A DNA stretch of 21,541 nt from Phycisphaerae bacterium (GCA_016935885.1 JAFGQA010000322.1:1-21541); one strand, 5' to 3'; counted from the first letter of the stretch, positions 1 to 7,876 are shown. Translations and numbers: made by a program. Notes: generated from the letters alone by a model not told the origin.

Positions 1-2
1 AC

Positions 3-23
3 CTCTCCCGGTGCACACCTCCT
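3..23 (-). promoter_or_regulatory. Ribosome-binding-site-like sequence for a gene beyond the left edge
   Basis: Read on the minus strand, an AGGAGG (18-23) and then a GGAGAGG-type purine run (3-9) follow directly after the stop of the FtsL-like gene. No ATG follows within the window. The next gene of the cluster therefore probably starts just outside it. In division clusters the gene after ftsL is usually ftsI (penicillin-binding protein), but that identity is inference only. Confidence 0.35.
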
Positions 24-27
24 GACT

Positions 28-279
28 TCAATCCTGACGCGCCGCCGGCGGAACTACTTCCAAACCAAGCTCGCTGGCACGGCGACGAATCTCGTCCGGC
101 CTTCTCAGCCGGGCCAACTCCATCTCTCGCGCCCACAGACACTGTTCCACGGCGAGCTTTCGCTCGTGCAACCGCTGGACCCGATAGGCCGCCTTGGCCG
201 ACTCCGTCCGCAACGCGACGACGATGACCGCTACCACAACCATCATGCCCAGTGCGAACAGCCCGCGAATGACCGTCAT
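28..279 (-). CDS. ftsL: FtsL-like cell division protein
   Basis: This encodes an 83-residue bitopic protein: a short cytoplasmic N-terminus, one hydrophobic segment at about residues 5-23, then a charged helical, coiled-coil-like stretch (about 27-62). It ends in a PDEIRRRASELGLEVVPP segment, which resembles the conserved end of FtsL (usually xPxxIExxAxxxLGM). FtsL joins FtsB and FtsQ at the septum and activates FtsW/FtsI. The sequence is too short and divergent for motif proof; the call rests on size, topology, the C-terminal pattern and position downstream of rsmH. It starts 11 bp after the LysM gene stop, so the two are probably co-transcribed. The Shine-Dalgarno signal is weak (AGGA about 9 bases upstream). 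A generic septum-formation initiator (DivIC/FtsB-like) is the main alternative. Confidence 0.7.
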   Translation of the reverse strand: MTVIRGLFALGMMVVVAVIVVALRTESAKAAYRVQRLHERKLAVEQCLWAREMELARLRRPDEIRRRASELGLEVVPPAARQD

Positions 280-290
280 ATCCCAACGTC

Positions 291-1517
291 CTATGGCTCG
301 CCAGTCCCGCGCCCATGTGAAGACGCCAACGTCTGTGAATCCGTGGCCACCGACGCGGCGATGGGAATGCGGATCTTCATGCCCGGTTTGATCTGGTCCT
401 TGTCGCTGATGAGATCACGGTTCAGGCGATACAGTTCAGGGAAGCGCTTCTCGTTGCCCAGTGCGCGCTGCGCAATCCGGCTGAGCGTGTCGTTCTTCCG
501 GACCTCATACCATTGGAATGTGGCCGGATCCTCCGACCGCGTCGGGGAGGAACGCGACGCTACCTTTCTCGCATCGGCCTTCGATGTGGTCTCTTTGACC
601 TTGGCATCATCGCTCAGCGGAACGGGAATCCTCGCGGGGCCGTTCCGTCGCAACGATCGTGGCGACGTGATGTCGCTCGTCACAACAAAACCCGGTGCCG
701 ACTCAAATACGACGTCGTCCCGTCCTCCTATTGCCGGGATTTTCAACTCGTCCTCGGCCCGAACGACGTGAACTTCCCTCAAGACGTCACGGTTGGCATC
801 GAAAATGGCCTGAATCCGCGCCGGCGTCGCCCTGCCGTAGTACTTCGCGGCAATCTTGCCCAGGTTTTCGCCCGGCTGCACCTTGTGCACGGCCTGAATC
901 GCAACCACCTCCTTCGGCGCCGGCTTGGCTGGCTGCGCATTCGGCTCCGACCTCGTGGCCTTGGACGCCGTCGCGTCAGTCTTCGCCCTCGCTTCCTCGG
1001 CTGCGGCCACGCTGGCCAAATGACTCGCGGTCGATGCCGCCGAATCCTGACCAACCGAATCCGACCCTGACGATTTCGTGCCCAGCGCCCCGGCAACGGC
1101 CTCCGCGAGTGTAACCGTCGCTTCCTCGTCCTCCGACCCAGGCCCCCCTTCCGTTTCCTCCTCGCCCTCCACCGGCTGGTTCAGGTACGCAACCTCAGAC
1201 TCCGACAGCGGCGCCAACGGCTCACCGTCCTCAGGTACCGGCTGACCCATCAACTCCCTACCCATCACCACGCTGTCCACAGAGAGTGCCTTCTCCTCCA
1301 TGGTTGGTCGCAACCGCGGCTCGACGGGCAAACGTCCGGCATCGCCAAACGGCTTCTCGACGCCTGCGCCCCGCTCACCCTCGGCGGTTGCGTCGGCCAC
1401 GCTCAGCCCGGAAGGGGCCGTTGTCCCACGTGTCGCACCTTTTTCGGAGAGGATGATCGCGAACAGGATGATAAAGGCGAGTCCGACCAGAAGACCGATC
1501 TTTGTTTCCTTGGTCAT
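291..1517 (-). CDS. Membrane-anchored protein with two LysM domains
   Basis: The 408-residue protein has an N-terminal membrane anchor (about 7-23, following MTKETK), a long low-complexity acidic and Ala/Ser-rich linker (about 30-205), a first LysM domain (about 210-263, starting HKVQPGENLGKIA) and a second LysM domain (about 336-387, YEVRKNDTLSRIA to KIRIPI). LysM binds N-acetylglucosamine in peptidoglycan, so the protein probably tethers the inner membrane to the wall or to septal peptidoglycan. I see no catalytic domain. The start is supported by GGAGGT six bases upstream of the ATG. It lies 55 bp after rsmH and 11 bp before the FtsL-like gene, the place where ftsL usually follows rsmH directly. 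A role in division is inferred from position only. Confidence 0.85.
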   Translation of the reverse strand: MTKETKIGLLVGLAFIILFAIILSEKGATRGTTAPSGLSVADATAEGERGAGVEKPFGDAGRLPVEPRLRPTMEEKALSVDSVVMGRELMGQPVPEDGEPLAPLSESEVAYLNQPVEGEEETEGGPGSEDEEATVTLAEAVAGALGTKSSGSDSVGQDSAASTASHLASVAAAEEARAKTDATASKATRSEPNAQPAKPAPKEVVAIQAVHKVQPGENLGKIAAKYYGRATPARIQAIFDANRDVLREVHVVRAEDELKIPAIGGRDDVVFESAPGFVVTSDITSPRSLRRNGPARIPVPLSDDAKVKETTSKADARKVASRSSPTRSEDPATFQWYEVRKNDTLSRIAQRALGNEKRFPELYRLNRDLISDKDQIKPGMKIRIPIAASVATDSQTLASSHGRGTGEP

Positions 1518-1572
1518 TTAAGCACCTCCGTGTGCCAGCCAACGGTGTAGTGTAACAAGCTGCGACGCAATA

Positions 1573-2484
1573 TCAAGCGTCTGGTCGTAATTCGGCAACG
1601 CGAAGTTTCGCCGAACGGCTTCGAGGATTCTCCCTCCGCTCCGCACTTCCCACCACGATCGGCTTCTTCGTCAGCAGGCGATACACACCCGCGCGCGACC
1701 GACCTCGGAGATCCTCCTTGACGATGCGATCCTCCATGCTGTGAAAGCTGATGATCGCCACGCGCCCACCTGGCTGCAGGTGTCCCGGCACCTGTTCGAG
1801 CAGCCGGCGCAACGACGCCAGCTCATCGTTCACGGACATCCGCAGGGCCATGAACGTCCGCGTCGCCGGGTGGATCCGGCCGCGACGCGAATCCGGATCC
1901 GAACCCACTGCGGCTGCCACCAGCCGGGCCAGCATCGCTGTACTATTAAGCCGTCCCTGCCGTCGCTCTCGACAAATGCGCCTAGCAATTCTTCGGCTGT
2001 GCCGCTCCTGGCTCTGAAAGTAAAGTAGGTCGGACAACTCCCCTTCCGGCAGGCTGTTTAACAAGTCTGCTGCGGTCTTTCCCCCGCGGCGATCCAGCCG
2101 CATGTCCAACGGCCCGTCCGCCTCAAAGCTCAGCCCCCGGCCAGGATCTGCGAGTTGATTGCTGCTGACCCCCAGATCGGCAAGAATGCCGGCCACACGG
2201 GGCTCACCCAAACCCGTCAGCGCCGCCTCCAGATCAGCGAAGTTCGCCCGGACCAGGCGCACCCGGTCCCCGTACCGCTCCAGCCGCTCACGCGCCAGGA
2301 CCACGTTCCCCTCGTCCACATCCAGCCCGATCAACTTCAGATGCGGATCCCGCTCCAGCAGGAGCCTGGCGTGTCCCCCCAACCCGACCGTGCAGTCCAC
2401 AACCACACCGCCCGAGCCCCCCCCAAGAAACTCCACGACCGCCTCTGCTAGTACTGGCACGTGACTCGCAACAGACTCGCTCAA
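1573..2484 (-). CDS. rsmH: 16S rRNA (cytosine-1402-N4)-methyltransferase RsmH
   Basis: This 303-residue protein matches RsmH (MraW), which uses S-adenosylmethionine to methylate N4 of C1402 in 16S rRNA in the cytoplasm. Visible hallmarks are HVPVLAEAVVEFL near the N-terminus, the SAM-binding DCTVGLGGHA (about 30-39), LADLGVSSNQL with PGRGLSFEADGPLDMRLD in the middle, and IISFHSMEDRIVK near the C-terminus, followed by KKPIVV and RSRSAKLRVAE. The length is normal. The start is TTG at 2482-2484, preceded by GGGAG at suitable spacing; an ATG at 2486-2488 is in a different frame. RsmH usually opens the division and cell-wall (dcw) cluster after mraZ. No mraZ is present here: the upstream gene on the same strand is an unrelated BshC-like gene 197 bp away. 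Confidence 0.96.
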   Translation of the reverse strand: MSESVASHVPVLAEAVVEFLGGGSGGVVVDCTVGLGGHARLLLERDPHLKLIGLDVDEGNVVLARERLERYGDRVRLVRANFADLEAALTGLGEPRVAGILADLGVSSNQLADPGRGLSFEADGPLDMRLDRRGGKTAADLLNSLPEGELSDLLYFQSQERHSRRIARRICRERRQGRLNSTAMLARLVAAAVGSDPDSRRGRIHPATRTFMALRMSVNDELASLRRLLEQVPGHLQPGGRVAIISFHSMEDRIVKEDLRGRSRAGVYRLLTKKPIVVGSAERRENPRSRSAKLRVAELRPDA

Positions 2485-2681
2485 TCATGCTCCCTTTGGC
2501 TGCGCCCCCCCACTGACTACACCGGTTTCCCTCGCACCGATGGCTTCCAGTGTACGACGACTCCCAACGGCACCTCGATCCAGCTTGCGGTTTGGCGGCG
2601 CCCTTGCGTGGCTATTGCCCACCTCTTATCTCAAGACCGGCACGCATTGACGTGCCTTGGTCCTTTCTGCTACGGCATAGC

Positions 2682-4325
2682 TCAACCTCGCGAGAACGGC
2701 AACCTCTCCAGCAACGAACGGAGCTTCTCAACCGGATACATCGCAAAGAACCACTCCCGCGACCGGGCGACCCGATCATGTGCCAAACGCGCGTGAATCC
2801 CCGCCAGATCGTGCTTCGCTCCCGCCAACAGGCCCGGCGCCAGATCAAGGACCGCCTCGTTTCCCCGCCGAATCCGCGCAAACGCGGCCCGACGTGCCGC
2901 GCGATCCCGTGGGCTTTCCCGACGAAGCCGCCGAGACTCGGCGATCGCCTGCTCGCGTTCGGTAATCGCCATCATGGCCTGCCACGACGCACCGCCCGGA
3001 ACATGCCGCTGCGGATTGGATCGGATATCCCGAATCCGCCACTCAGCGGCCCGGCGATCCGCATCGGTCACGCCGTGAACCGAAAGCGGCAATCGCAGCG
3101 TTGCGGAGATGCACCCGTACGCCGGCGGCTCGACGCCGAAGAACCGCCGGATGACGCCGTCCGTGATCTGGTCGTATTTCGCCCCGCCCACACCATGTAT
3201 AAACAGATCACACGCGAACAGCCGGGCGTACATCATCAGCGTCAACGCTCTGGGGAGGACCTCCCAACCGACCAGACGTTCTGACAGCGTCTCCGCCGGA
3301 TTCGACAACAGGTCTGCTCGCGCCAGCGTGCAGATTGGCTCGCCCCCCGCCCACAGGCGGATCGCGCCGCCCTCCGCGAAGGACACTGACAGCCGCCGCC
3401 GCGGCCCCGAATCGTGCAGCAGCCAGAACGGCAACTCAACGCCCCCCCCGCCAACGGCTAAATCCGGAATCGGGTGCCGGTGCCCTCGAATCCCGTGTCG
3501 CCTCCGGTACTCCGCCATCGACTCGTTGTAGGCCGCCGCGAACGTCGGGGCATTCAACAGCAGGTGCGCAACGAGAACCAGAGCGGTTCCCCCACACTCG
3601 GCGGTTGGACCCGTCCACCCCTCTTTCACCTGTCCGGCAGCGCCTCGATCCGGCGTGCCGTTTGGCGCCCCGCACGAGAAGACATCACTCACCCGTACGA
3701 AACGTGGTGACCGGATACCCAGCAACTCATCGACCGCCGCCAAGCCACGGCCCCACGCATCCACGTAATCCAGCTCGCCCTCCTCCCGACTCCGCACGAA
3801 CCCGTCGACGAACGCCCCCATCGCCGTCTCCGGCAGCGCCACGGACGCCGCCGAAGCCTTCGCGAAGAACGCTCTCCATTGACATGACGGCATCCGCGGA
3901 AGCCGCCCGTAGGACAGGTCTCCGGCACCGGCGAACGGCAACGCGCTGCCGACGTAGCAACCGGGTGGATCGTGCTTCGGCCACCTCAGCGCGAACTCGT
4001 GCAACGCGTCGCTGTCGACCACCAGGAACTCAGCCCGGCCACCCAGTTTCTCTGCGAGTCCCGATGCAACGACGATCTTCGCCCAAACGCCCGGATGCAA
4101 GAAACACGGCTGATGCCCCGTCATCACCACCGGCTCCTGCGCCAGGGCAGCATCCGCCAGCGCGGCCGCCGGTCGTCCCAACACCTCAAACTGAAACGAG
4201 CCGCGCCGCCGGCGGTTTTCATCCACAACCCGCAGAAACCGCTCGGCGTCAGGCCATACCAGCACCTCGCCGTCTCCCGCCGGCGCCACCAGGTCATCGA
4301 TCTCAGTCCGCAGTCGCCTGGTCAT
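2682..4325 (-). CDS. BshC-like conserved protein of unknown function
   Basis: I do not recognise this 547-residue protein with certainty. Its size and layout resemble BshC, the putative cysteine ligase of bacillithiol synthesis. An N-terminal TGHQPCFLHPGVWAK (about 69-83) recalls the BshC TGQQxGLFxGPLYTxYK motif and is followed by FLVVDSD (100-106) where BshC has a conserved acidic stretch. Later, LPRALTLMMYARLFACDLFIHGVGGAKYDQ (about 357-386) matches in style the BshC RP-rich and YVxGPxEIxYF region. An Arg-rich predicted coiled coil (about 455-520) precedes the C-terminal segment. The central ATP- and cysteine-site residues cannot be verified by eye. The start lacks a good Shine-Dalgarno sequence, so a slightly different start is possible. 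Residues 215-248 (PNGTPDRGAAG and so on) look like a low-complexity insertion. A bacillithiol role is a weak inference, since no bshA or bshB is in the window. Confidence 0.45.
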   Translation of the reverse strand: MTRRLRTEIDDLVAPAGDGEVLVWPDAERFLRVVDENRRRRGSFQFEVLGRPAAALADAALAQEPVVMTGHQPCFLHPGVWAKIVVASGLAEKLGGRAEFLVVDSDALHEFALRWPKHDPPGCYVGSALPFAGAGDLSYGRLPRMPSCQWRAFFAKASAASVALPETAMGAFVDGFVRSREEGELDYVDAWGRGLAAVDELLGIRSPRFVRVSDVFSCGAPNGTPDRGAAGQVKEGWTGPTAECGGTALVLVAHLLLNAPTFAAAYNESMAEYRRRHGIRGHRHPIPDLAVGGGGVELPFWLLHDSGPRRRLSVSFAEGGAIRLWAGGEPICTLARADLLSNPAETLSERLVGWEVLPRALTLMMYARLFACDLFIHGVGGAKYDQITDGVIRRFFGVEPPAYGCISATLRLPLSVHGVTDADRRAAEWRIRDIRSNPQRHVPGGASWQAMMAITEREQAIAESRRLRRESPRDRAARRAAFARIRRGNEAVLDLAPGLLAGAKHDLAGIHARLAHDRVARSREWFFAMYPVEKLRSLLERLPFSRG

Positions 4326-4352
4326 CGCACATCGTCAAGTGTCACTTTGGTT

Positions 4353-4398
4353 GCGGCCGGAGGCCGCTCTGTGCCACAGTTCTGAGACAGCCTCTCAG
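4353..4398. repeat. Two small intergenic palindromes
   Basis: The gap between the GT2 stop and the BshC-like start holds GCGGCC-GGA-GGCCGC (4353-4367) and CTGAGA-CAGCC-TCTCAG (4382-4398). Both are perfect 6-bp stems. A GTGCCACAG string lies between them, the same string that ends the twin-hairpin element near 21420. They could be a weak transcription terminator for the GT2 gene or remains of a palindromic element. No clear T-tract follows on either strand. Confidence 0.4.
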
Positions 4399-4439
4399 TC
4401 ACCCGTCACTGGCAAGCCCGTCAGAAACGGCGGAGCAGC

Positions 4440-5357
4440 CTAGCGGCCAGCCACCGCAATCGGCTCAACACTGGTGGACACGGGTCCGTGACACTTTCGG
4501 CGGCATCCGATTCTGGGTGCCACGGGCGGCTTGTCCGCCCGTGCGGTCTCTCTGGTTGGCGCGGGGGCACACGCACTGGCAGGCAAGCTGCCAGTGGCAC
4601 CTGCCCAGACTGTCACGGACCTGGTGGGCACCACACGCGGAGCGGCCGTCCTCGCCAGCTCGTTGAAAAGGGCTTCAGCATAGTGCCGCAACCGCAACTC
4701 AGGATCATCAAGCCCGCCACCAAAGCGCCGCTTGGCACTATTGTAGATCAGGCGAACCGGCAGCTCACAGACGCGTAGCCCGTGCCGGACCGCCTGCACC
4801 CAGAACTGCAACGGAAACGCATAGCCCCCAGTCGAAAGCGACAGCCAAGCCAACGCCTCGACGCGGTACGCCTTGAACCCACAGAACGCATCCGTCAAGG
4901 ACAGGCCGAGAAGCTGCCTCAACATGTGCCTGATCTTCGCGTTGATCTGGCGGCGGTCTTCGGGCGGCGGCGTGTTGCCTGGCATCTCGACGAGGTACCG
5001 CGAGCCGGAGATAACGTCCACGTCATCCTGCTGGGCCCGCTCAATGAACGCCGGCAGCCGAGCCGGCTCGTGCTGACCATCGCAGTCCATCGTGATGACC
5101 CAGTCGTATCCCCCCCGGCACGCAAAGTCGAACGCGTCGATCAGGCTTCGACCGTAGCCTCGGTTCTCTGGATGCCGAATGACAAGGACGCGCGACATCC
5201 GGTCCAGAATGGCGGCCGTCGCGTCCGTTGAGCCGTCATCGACGACAAGGACGTCGGTGATCGCCAGGAGGTCGTCGGCCAGCCGCAACACCTCCGACAG
5301 CACGCGCACAACGTGCCGATCCTCATTGAACGCTGGGATCGCAACCAGCACCCGCAT
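4440..5357 (-). CDS. GT2 glycosyltransferase (polyprenyl-phosphate sugar transferase type) with an inserted element in its C-terminus
   Basis: The first 240 or so residues form a GT-A family 2 glycosyltransferase of the dolichyl/undecaprenyl-phosphate mannosyl/glucosyltransferase type: VAIPAFNEDRHV at the N-terminus, VVDDGSTDAT (about 38-47), the metal-binding MDCDGQHEP (about 90-98), SGSRY (about 117-121) and DAFCGFKAYR (about 156-165). Such enzymes move a sugar from a nucleotide donor to a lipid phosphate or acceptor at the inner face of the membrane; this one has no C-terminal membrane segment. Residues of about 246-295 are translation of a 141-bp repeated element plus its target duplication. 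Removing those 150 bp leaves a 255-residue protein ending VVPTSVEPIAVAGR. The start is ATG 5357 with AGGAGGG upstream; GTG at 5360 is an adjacent alternative. The donor and acceptor are unknown. Confidence 0.88.
   Translation of the reverse strand: MRVLVAIPAFNEDRHVVRVLSEVLRLADDLLAITDVLVVDDGSTDATAAILDRMSRVLVIRHPENRGYGRSLIDAFDFACRGGYDWVITMDCDGQHEPARLPAFIERAQQDDVDVISGSRYLVEMPGNTPPPEDRRQINAKIRHMLRQLLGLSLTDAFCGFKAYRVEALAWLSLSTGGYAFPLQFWVQAVRHGLRVCELPVRLIYNSAKRRFGGGLDDPELRLRHYAEALFNELARTAAPRVVPTRSVTVWAGATGSLPASACAPAPTRETARADKPPVAPRIGCRRKCHGPVSTSVEPIAVAGR
4482..4622 (-). mobile_element. Family A palindromic element, copy 1 (inside the GT2 gene)
   Basis: The ends are inverted repeats: GGTCCGTGACA at 4483-4493 and its exact complement TGTCACGGACC at 4611-4621. 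Inside are two perfect 9-bp-stem hairpins with 5-base loops: CACGGGCGG/CCGCCCGTG at 4521-4543 and CACTGGCAG/CTGCCAGTG at 4574-4596. These are bracketed by GGTGCCAC (4516-4523) and GTGGCACC (4594-4601). The flanks are near-identical direct repeats, ctggtggacac at 4471-4481 and ctggtgggcac at 4621-4631, which looks like a target duplication of about 9-11 bp. It encodes nothing of its own, so it is non-autonomous. It is inverted relative to the two other copies in the window. Confidence 0.85.
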
Positions 5358-5605
5358 CACGGACCCTCCTCACAGGCCGATCCTTGGAACCTCGTTGCCA
5401 AACAGCATTCTAGGGTGGTTTGCGGCAACCTGGGACCCTCTCTGCCGATATATGCGATGAGAACTCAAACTGAACGCCTCCTGCGGGGAAGATCCGAGGG
5501 CCTGAAGCCCGCGCGGTCCATCGTGCCATTGCTAAACGCTCAGTGACACGCACCTGATGCGCACCGGGGGCGGGACAGGAACACCCCTGACGGCGGTGCT
5601 GGGAT

Positions 5606-6583
5606 ATGCGGCAACACGGCCTGCAAACGCCAAACGAGAGAATGGTCCGGGCGCCGACCAAGGCCTGCCATGTTCGGCGCATCACCGGTCGCATTGCCGG
5701 CCGCAACTCGCCCGCCTGCCGGCTGAGCAGGGCCGCGCTGATCGCCGTGGTCGCCGTCCTTGCGAGCGGATGCCAACGCACCACCGCCAACCTGCTGGAC
5801 CCGCTGCACCGGTCAATCGCCCGGCAGCAGGTCAAACGCGCCCAACACAGCCTGGACAAGGGCGACCATGACGGCGCCGCAAAGGCCCTCCAAAGCGCCA
5901 CCGCCCACGACCCCCAAAACGCCGCCGCCCACGCCGAGCTGGGCCACTTTTATGCCGAAGCCGGCAAACTCGAAGAGGCGATCCACCACTATCGCTCCGC
6001 GGTCAAGGCCGCGCCCGACAAGCTCGACCACGTCCTGGACTTGGCCCGTACACTTCAACGTCAAGCCGCGACTTCCATGGATCGCCCTGAAATCCTCGAT
6101 GCCGCACTGCGGGCCTATCGTCACGCCCGCTGGCTCGATCCGGACAACCTCGACGCCGCCGTCGGGCTGGGAAGCTGCTACGTCCAACTGGGTATGTTCG
6201 ATCTCGCCCTTGCACAACTGCAAGACGCCAAGACAATCGATCCCACCGCCGCCGTCGTCAACACCGAACTCGCCACGCTCCACACCGAGCGTGCCGCCGC
6301 CTACTTCGCCGAGGCCGATTACGCGTCCGCCCTCGCCGAGTACAGACGCGCCCTGGACTTCGCCCCGGACAACTGCACCGCCCACAACGGCTGCGGGAAG
6401 GTTAACCTCCAAATCAGCCGTCAAGGCGGGCCAAAACAGCTACTGGCTCGTGAAAGGGCGCTCGCGCACCTCCGCAAGTCACTCCAGGTGAACCCCGATC
6501 AGCCTCGAATCGAGGCTGTGATCGACAACGCTCGTCCGGCCCAGCGGCGGTTCGCCGAGGTCGTCGATCATGAAGGCGACTGA
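5606..6583 (+). CDS. TPR-repeat lipoprotein
   Basis: The reading frame encodes a protein with a basic n-region, a hydrophobic stretch (about 40-52) and a lipobox LASGC with Cys at residue 56 from the first ATG. A later ATG at 5642, which places the Cys at residue 44, is an equally good start; neither has a strong Shine-Dalgarno signal. The mature part is made of tetratricopeptide repeats. Recognisable helices include DHDGAAKALQSATAHDPQNAAAHAELGHFYAEAGKLEEAIHHYRSAVKAAPD (about 85-136), AALRAYRHARWLDPDNLDAAVGLGSCYVQLGMFDLALAQLQDAKTIDP and YASALAEYRRALDFAPDNCTAHNGCGKV. TPRs mediate protein-protein contact, so this is probably a periplasmic, membrane-anchored scaffold. It is divergent from the GT2 gene and convergent with the GT87-like gene. 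The partner is unknown. Confidence 0.85.
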   Translation: MRQHGLQTPNERMVRAPTKACHVRRITGRIAGRNSPACRLSRAALIAVVAVLASGCQRTTANLLDPLHRSIARQQVKRAQHSLDKGDHDGAAKALQSATAHDPQNAAAHAELGHFYAEAGKLEEAIHHYRSAVKAAPDKLDHVLDLARTLQRQAATSMDRPEILDAALRAYRHARWLDPDNLDAAVGLGSCYVQLGMFDLALAQLQDAKTIDPTAAVVNTELATLHTERAAAYFAEADYASALAEYRRALDFAPDNCTAHNGCGKVNLQISRQGGPKQLLARERALAHLRKSLQVNPDQPRIEAVIDNARPAQRRFAEVVDHEGD

Positions 6584-6606
6584 CGAGAGCCGAAACCAAG
6601 TAGATC

Positions 6607-6672
6607 CGAGATACACTTCACGAGATACGAGATACGCTTCACGAGATACGCTTCACGAGATACGAGACACGC
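6607..6672. repeat. Short tandem repeat (cgcttcacgagata / cgagata units)
   Basis: A microsatellite-like tract sits in the 69-bp gap between two convergent genes. It consists of 14-base units of the type cgcttcacgagata mixed with extra 7-base cgagata units, and it decays at the right end to cgagacacgc. The last codons and stop of the GT87-like gene fall inside it, so that protein's C-terminal SVSRIS is encoded by repeat DNA. The tract probably arose by slippage and should vary in length between strains. Confidence 0.8.
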
Positions 6673-7876
6673 TCCCGGACTCATCCCCGGCCTTGTCCAG
6701 CTTCAGCGAGATGGCCCACGCCCAGCCCGCCAGCACCAATGACCGGTATCCCCACAGCACGCCTGCCAGCGGCAGCGCCAGCATCGCCGCCACCACAAAC
6801 ACCAATAGCCGATCGGAGCCGGCCGGCCTGTGCATCCGTCGCAGAATCAACTCGAACGTCGGTACCAACGCGATGATATACGAGTAGTCCTTCATGCGCG
6901 GGGCGATCAACACGTATGTCAGAATCCCCAGGTATGCCACGATCCTCAGGTCTCGTCGGCCGCGCACGAACCAGGCAAACACCAGCAGGATCACCACCGC
7001 ATAGATTCCGTACATCCCGTTCGCCACCGATCTGAGCGACATGCCGTGCAGGGCTGACCAACGCGTCATCACCTCACCGGCAGCCTCCCGGATCGCGGCC
7101 ATCGCGCACGGATTGATCGTGCCCCCAGGCTCCATCGAGCCCACTTCGGTCGCCAGGCTGAACCACGTCCGCGCCGCTTCCGGGTCCGACACGTACACGC
7201 CGCCCGCCAGCAGCACGCACACCGCGATGCTCCCGGCAAGGTACCACACCTTACGCGGCCGGTCGGTCAGCACCACCAGACCCAGCAGGCAAACCGGCAG
7301 GATCTTGAACTGCGCCGCCAGGATGATCAGCAGGCAAAACGCCCAAAGGCGTCCGCGCAGCAGCGCGAACACGCCGAACCAGATCAGCGTTTGCTCGAAC
7401 AGCGAAACATTCCCCGTGACCAGATCGCGGCAGATCGTCGTATCGAAGCCCAGCACCGCGAAGGCCAGGAACCACCCCCGAAAACCCGGCCGCACGAAGT
7501 ACGCCAGCCACAAAGCCAACAGGGCCGCCAGGCACGCCAGCTTCGCGGCCAGGTACAGGTCCTTGCCTCTCGCAAGGTCCCCGGACGCAAACAGGCGAAA
7601 GAACGCAAACATGTGCGGCGGATAGATGAAATGGTGCACCGCCCCGCCGGCCGCCTTCACCAACTCCGCGTGATCCCACGGGTTGCCGCCGGCGTCCAGG
7701 ACCCGCACCGCGTAGTAGTACGTCTCGAAATCCCACTGCCCCGCCGGCGAGAACGCCCTGGGAAGATCCACGCCCAGCAGGACGACCCCGCACAGGCCCG
7801 CTACCAGAAACGCCACCAGCCCGCGCCGAACCTGTCCCCGCCCGTCCGCACAAACCTGCCCGGGTAACTCCGTCAT
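6653..7876 (-). CDS. Polytopic membrane protein of the GT87/DUF2029 glycosyltransferase type
   Basis: This is a hydrophobic protein of about 407 residues with roughly 9-10 membrane segments. After the first segment comes DFETYYYAVRVLDAGGNPWD (typical DFxxYYxAxxxLxxGxxPYD), followed by FIYPPHMFAFF (the YPPhxxxhh pattern), LFEQTLIWFGVFALLRGR (GNxxxxxxxLxxxxLLxxR) and AAQFKILPVCLL (K.P). These are hallmarks of the DUF2029/GT87 family of GT-C polyprenyl-phosphate-mannose-dependent transferases, which work on the outer face of the membrane. The frame is open upstream to a possible start at 8038, but the first 54 residues there look non-coding, so ATG 7876 is preferred; it has no clear Shine-Dalgarno sequence. 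The stop falls in a tandem repeat. Together with the GT2 enzyme it hints at lipid-linked sugar metabolism, but the genes are not adjacent in one operon. Confidence 0.8.
   Translation of the reverse strand: MTELPGQVCADGRGQVRRGLVAFLVAGLCGVVLLGVDLPRAFSPAGQWDFETYYYAVRVLDAGGNPWDHAELVKAAGGAVHHFIYPPHMFAFFRLFASGDLARGKDLYLAAKLACLAALLALWLAYFVRPGFRGWFLAFAVLGFDTTICRDLVTGNVSLFEQTLIWFGVFALLRGRLWAFCLLIILAAQFKILPVCLLGLVVLTDRPRKVWYLAGSIAVCVLLAGGVYVSDPEAARTWFSLATEVGSMEPGGTINPCAMAAIREAAGEVMTRWSALHGMSLRSVANGMYGIYAVVILLVFAWFVRGRRDLRIVAYLGILTYVLIAPRMKDYSYIIALVPTFELILRRMHRPAGSDRLLVFVVAAMLALPLAGVLWGYRSLVLAGWAWAISLKLDKAGDESGSVSRIS

Noticed and set aside
3335..4666. A 443-codon open frame on the plus strand across the BshC-like and GT2 genes
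   Set aside because: Its translation is Pro/Arg/Thr-rich with no motifs, and it is the antisense of two clearly coding minus-strand genes. High GC makes such frames long by chance.
5410..5901. A 163-codon minus-strand frame overlapping the TPR lipoprotein start
   Set aside because: The Trp/Arg/Cys-rich translation has no start signal, and the plus-strand lipobox and TPR repeats explain the DNA.
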